Shown piece by piece: positions 43,932 to 46,946 of a stretch of 46,946 bases of DNA. The translations under genes were made by a program, and so were the position numbers. The DNA is from Rubrivivax sp. GTDB taxonomy: Bacteria > Pseudomonadota > Gammaproteobacteria > Burkholderiales > Burkholderiaceae_C. Location: contig JAEUPE010000053.1 in NCBI GenBank assembly GCA_016790435.1, forward strand, positions 1-46,946. Direction: 5' to 3'. How positions within the stretch are numbered: the first letter of the stretch is position 1; every line of letters starts with the position of its first letter. The notes beneath the pieces were generated by a model. It saw only the letters and a list, made by a program, of their open reading frames with translations, made no database searches and had not been told where the DNA came from.

Positions 43932-45004
43932 GGCAGGCCCCGCAGACGCTCGGCCATCTCGGCGGCGGCCTCGCCCGCCTCGGCGGCGCGCGCGTCCTCC
44001 TGGGGTTCGTCGAGCAGGCCGTAGCGCCGGATGTTGCGGTCGGCCTCGGCCTGGATCTGCGCCACCATGTCCGGGCGGCCCGGGTGCGCGAAGAGATGGG
44101 CGAAGCGCTTCTGCGGCCGCAGGTACTCCTCGACCGGTACGCGGCGGCGGATCTTCGTGACCGCCGTCACCTCGCCGCGCTCGGCCTCGAAGACCGGGAA
44201 GATGCCGGTCTCGCGCGCCAGCCGCGCCAGGCGGATCGTGTCGTGGCTGGCCGCGCCCCAGCCGAGCGGGCACGGTACCAGCACGTGCAGGTAGCGCGCG
44301 CCGTGCATCGCCATCGCCCGCTCTACCTTGGCCTCGAGGTCGCGCAGGTCGGCCACGGTGGCCGTGGCGACGTAGGGGATCTCGTGCGCCATCGCGATGC
44401 GCGGCAGGTTCTTGCCCTGGCCGAACACGGCCCCGGGCTCGCTGCCCACGGCCATCGTCGTCGCCGTGCGCGCCCCCGGCGGCGTGGCGCTGCTGCGCTG
44501 CACGCCGGTGTTCATGTAGGCCTCGTTGTCGTAGCAGATGTAGAGCACGTCGTCGTTGCGCTCGAACATGCCCGACAGGCAGCCGAAGCCGATGTCGGTG
44601 GTGCCGCCGTCGCCGCCCTGGGCGATGACGCGCACGTCCTGGTTTCCGCCCTTCTGGCCCTTGACGCGCAGCGCCGCGGCGATGCCGGTGCCCACGGCCG
44701 CGGCGTTGCCGAACAACGAGTGGATCCACGGCAGCTGCCAGCTCGTCTCCGGGTACGGCGTCGAGAACACCTCCAGGCAGCCGGTGGCGTTGGCCGCGAT
44801 CAGCCGGCCCTGCGTCGCGCGCATCGCGGCATCGACCGCGTAGCGCGCGCCGAGTGCCTCGCCGCAGCCCTGGCAGGCGCGGTGGCCGCTGTTGAGCGAG
44901 TTGCTGCGCTCGGACGACGACTGCACGCTGCGCTGCTCGGGCGCGAGCAGCCGGTTGCCGACCGTGAAGGTGCCGGTCTGGTAGAACTTGATCGGCGCAT
45001 TCAT
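43928..45004 (-). CDS. 2-oxoacid:acceptor oxidoreductase beta subunit (TPP-binding)
   Basis: This 358-aa catalytic beta subunit of a pyruvate/phenylglyoxylate-type oxidoreductase binds thiamine diphosphate and carries an Fe-S ligand set. Seen are HRACQGCGEALGARYAVD, the TPP block AQGGDGGTTDIGFGCLSG, then DNEAYMNTGVQRSSATPPG, and VPCPLGWG near the end, as in PorB/PadI. The ATG at 45004 was chosen. A TTG at 45010 overlaps the alpha stop and would add two residues. It lies between the alpha subunit and the GltD-ferredoxin gene, overlapping the latter by four bases. Confidence 0.92.
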   Translation of the reverse strand: MNAPIKFYQTGTFTVGNRLLAPEQRSVQSSSERSNSLNSGHRACQGCGEALGARYAVDAAMRATQGRLIAANATGCLEVFSTPYPETSWQLPWIHSLFGNAAAVGTGIAAALRVKGQKGGNQDVRVIAQGGDGGTTDIGFGCLSGMFERNDDVLYICYDNEAYMNTGVQRSSATPPGARTATTMAVGSEPGAVFGQGKNLPRIAMAHEIPYVATATVADLRDLEAKVERAMAMHGARYLHVLVPCPLGWGAASHDTIRLARLARETGIFPVFEAERGEVTAVTKIRRRVPVEEYLRPQKRFAHLFAHPGRPDMVAQIQAEADRNIRRYGLLDEPQEDARAAEAGEAAAEMAERLRGLP

Positions 45005-45006
45005 CG

Positions 45007-46290
45007 TCAATGCACCTTCGACGCCACGGTGCCCAAGTCGCGCAGCAGGTTCTCGGCGATCGGGCCGCTCTTGCGCATCGCCGCCTCACGCTCGAGCTGG
45101 CGGTGCACGATGCGCCAATCCAGGTCTAGAAAACTGAGCGGCGGCAGCTTGTCGGCCATCGCCTCGTGCAACATGCGCGCGAGCGAAACCCGCGTGATGG
45201 CGCGCCCGCCGAGGCCGGCGATCACTGTGTAGCCGTGCAGGTGCAGTCCCGAAAGCGCCAGCCGCACGTCGGTGGAGACGACACCCCCCAGCCCCACCGA
45301 GAAGCTCTTCTCCAGCACGACCACGCGCCGGGCCCCTTGCAGCGCGTCGCGCACCGCGGCGATCGGGAAGGGGCGGAACGACGTGATGCCGAGCACGCCG
45401 ATCTTGTGGCCGCCGCCGGCGGGGGAGCGCAGCTCCTCCACTGTCTCGCGCAGGGTGCCCAGCACCGAACCGAGCGCCACCACCACCGTCTCCGCGTCCT
45501 CCAGGTGATAGCCGCGCACCAGGCCGCCGGTGGTGCGGCCGAAGCGCTCGGCGAACTCGGCGCCGATCTGCGGGATGCGTTCCAGCGCCGTCAGCTGCTT
45601 GGCGTGCGCGAGGTAGCGCACCTCCATGAAGGCCTCGGGCCCCACCATCGCACCGATGCTCACCGGCTCGGCCGGGTCCAGCACCTGGCGCGGCTCGTAT
45701 GGTGGAAGGAAGGCGTCGACGTCGGCCTGCGCCGGCATGTCCACGCGCTCCACCGCGTGCGTGAGGATGAAGCCGTCCATGCACACCATCACCGGCATGC
45801 TCAGCTCCTCGCCGAGCTTGAAGGCCTGGATGTGCAGGTCCAGCGCCTCCTGGTTGTGGGCGGCGAACAGCTGGATCCAGCCGCAGTCGCGCTGGCTCAT
45901 GCTGTCGCTGTGGTCGTTCCAGATGTTGATCGGCGCGCCGATGGCGCGGTTCGCCACCGTCATGACGATCGGCAGGCCGAGGCCACTCGCGTTGTAGATG
46001 GCCTCGGCCATGAAGAGCAGCCCCTGGCTCGCCGTGGCCGTGTAGGCGCGCGCGCCGGCAGCGCTGGCGCCGATGGCCACGCTCATCGCCGCGAACTCGC
46101 TTTCGACGTTGATGAACTCGCAAGGCGCGAGCGCGCCGCTCTTCACGATCTCGCCCAGGCCCTCGACGATGTGCGTCTGCGGCGAGATGGGGTAGGCGCA
46201 GATCACCTCGGGGCGGCACAGCGCCACCGCCTCGGCCACGGCGCGCGAGCCCTCAATCTGCCGCGTGGTCTGCCGCGTGTCAGCGGCCAT
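45007..46290 (-). CDS. 2-oxoacid:acceptor oxidoreductase alpha subunit
   Basis: This 427-aa alpha subunit of the same enzyme carries the pyrimidine-binding domain and domain II. PISPQTHIVEGLGEI and INVESEFAAMSVAIGASAAG match the PorA family, and TATASQGLLFMAEAIYNASG is the dimer/active-site region. DHSDSMSQRDCGWIQ and VVVLEKSFSVGLGG are later blocks. The ATG overlaps the gamma stop by 11 bases and the stop abuts the beta start, so the four genes form one translationally coupled operon. The oxoacid (pyruvate, phenylglyoxylate or other) cannot be fixed by eye. Confidence 0.92.
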   Translation of the reverse strand: MAADTRQTTRQIEGSRAVAEAVALCRPEVICAYPISPQTHIVEGLGEIVKSGALAPCEFINVESEFAAMSVAIGASAAGARAYTATASQGLLFMAEAIYNASGLGLPIVMTVANRAIGAPINIWNDHSDSMSQRDCGWIQLFAAHNQEALDLHIQAFKLGEELSMPVMVCMDGFILTHAVERVDMPAQADVDAFLPPYEPRQVLDPAEPVSIGAMVGPEAFMEVRYLAHAKQLTALERIPQIGAEFAERFGRTTGGLVRGYHLEDAETVVVALGSVLGTLRETVEELRSPAGGGHKIGVLGITSFRPFPIAAVRDALQGARRVVVLEKSFSVGLGGVVSTDVRLALSGLHLHGYTVIAGLGGRAITRVSLARMLHEAMADKLPPLSFLDLDWRIVHRQLEREAAMRKSGPIAENLLRDLGTVASKVH

Positions 46291-46873
46291 GTTCCAGCTC
46301 CTGCATCTCGCGCATCACGTAGTGGTAGGCTTCGGCGGCGGCGGCCTGGTTGCCCGCGGCCACCTTGCCGGTGAATCGGTCGTCGATCGCGTGCGCCACC
46401 GCGGCCAGCGTGACGAGGCCGTCGCGGCTGGCCAGCGCCGCGAAGCCCCCCAGCAGCACGGCATTGGGCAGCGGGCGGCCGAGGTGCGTGAGCGCGATCT
46501 CGGTGGCCGGCACGGTGCACAACCTCTCGTGGCGGAAGCGGGCGGCGATGTCGGCCAGGCCCAGTTCGTCGAAGCTGCGCCGGCTGTTGATCAGCACGTA
46601 GCCGGCGGGCTTGAGGCCCTGGAAGACGTCCACCTGGTGCAGCAGCGTCGGGTCCTGCACGATCAGCACGTCGGGCTCGAGGATGGGCTCGCGCAGGCGG
46701 ATGTCGCGCTCGTCGATGCGGCAGAAGGCCACCACCGGCGCGCCCGTGCGCTCCGAGCCGAAGCTGGGGAACGCCTGCGCGTGGCGGCCTTGCTGGAAGG
46801 CGGCGATGGACAGCATCTCCGCCGCCGTGACCACCCCTTGCCCGCCGCGACCGTGGATGCGTACTTGCAGCAT
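46280..46873 (-). CDS. 2-oxoacid:acceptor oxidoreductase gamma subunit
   Basis: This 197-aa gamma subunit starts MLQVRIHGRGGQGVVTAAEM, the family hallmark. FPSFGSERTGAPVVAFCRI and LGRPLPNAVLLGGFAAL follow. It is the first gene of the operon and lies near the window's right end. The ATG at 46873 has a GGGGG-type site upstream. An open 21-residue extension to 46936 is not protein-like. The last 73 bases of the window hold its presumed leader and no other gene I can support. Confidence 0.9.
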   Translation of the reverse strand: MLQVRIHGRGGQGVVTAAEMLSIAAFQQGRHAQAFPSFGSERTGAPVVAFCRIDERDIRLREPILEPDVLIVQDPTLLHQVDVFQGLKPAGYVLINSRRSFDELGLADIAARFRHERLCTVPATEIALTHLGRPLPNAVLLGGFAALASRDGLVTLAAVAHAIDDRFTGKVAAGNQAAAAEAYHYVMREMQELEHGR

Positions 46874-46946
46874 CGGCCCCCTTTCGAGGAAGTCCCCCCG
46901 ATGAACCAGTGGCGATTGTGGAAAGCGCTCTGCCAAGGTTGCTTGA

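Overview
The window is GC-rich DNA (my estimate is about 70% G+C) from a betaproteobacterium. It is most likely a Burkholderiales member near the Rubrivivax/Leptothrix/Comamonadaceae lineages. The basis is protein style, very high third-position GC, Burkholderiales-type short interspersed inverted repeats, and gene content: Gts-type sugar transporter, AlkB, 2-oxoacid oxidoreductases, Pol V. This is chromosomal metabolic territory. I see no transposase, phage gene, tRNA, rRNA, CRISPR array or classical DNA-binding regulator gene.

Layout. (1) 1-6.2 kb: a membrane GGDEF-EAL protein, a CobW/G3E GTPase overlapping a YtcJ-like amidohydrolase, and a DUF1080 lipoprotein. (2) 6.2-6.8 kb: gene-free DNA with a 135-bp near-perfect inverted repeat and a 57-bp tandem duplication. 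(3) 6.8-10.4 kb: a fused indolepyruvate:ferredoxin oxidoreductase. (4) 10.6-15.2 kb: an Fe3+/phosphonate/polyamine-type ABC operon ending in a LOG/TIGR00725-like protein. (5) 15.5-27.4 kb: a Gts-like sugar-binding protein, then a chemoreceptor gene on the opposite strand, then a tight ten-gene run. The run holds two sugar permeases, a sugar ATPase, both aconitase-X subunits (probable cis-3-hydroxyproline dehydratase), a polar amino acid ABC transporter and a class IV aminotransferase-like protein. (6) 27.4-30.7 kb: a LexA-box-led SOS cassette with a 28-codon cationic peptide ORF, a 67-aa protein, UmuD, UmuC and a SMUG1-type uracil-DNA glycosylase. (7) 30.7-35.9 kb, minus strand: AlkB, a large secreted alpha/beta hydrolase, a small hypothetical and an M20 amidohydrolase. 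(8) 35.9-38.5 kb: a divergent intergenic region with two hairpins whose loops are reverse complements of each other, then a DbpA-type RNA helicase and an unknown protein. (9) 38.6-39.8 kb: a thioredoxin-fold gene read through one in-frame UGA, a likely selenoprotein. (10) 39.9-42.2 kb: two alpha/beta hydrolases. (11) 42.3-46.9 kb: a four-gene 2-oxoacid oxidoreductase operon (gamma, alpha, beta, GltD-ferredoxin fusion).

Most noteworthy: the UGA-containing redoxin gene with a SECIS-like hairpin; a UmuD that appears naturally non-cleavable (no Cys/Ala-Gly site, short N-terminus, catalytic Lys replaced by Arg); the SOS-box-led micro-ORF; and the paired complementary-loop hairpins upstream of the RNA helicase. 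All family assignments come from reading motifs by eye. No database search was run.
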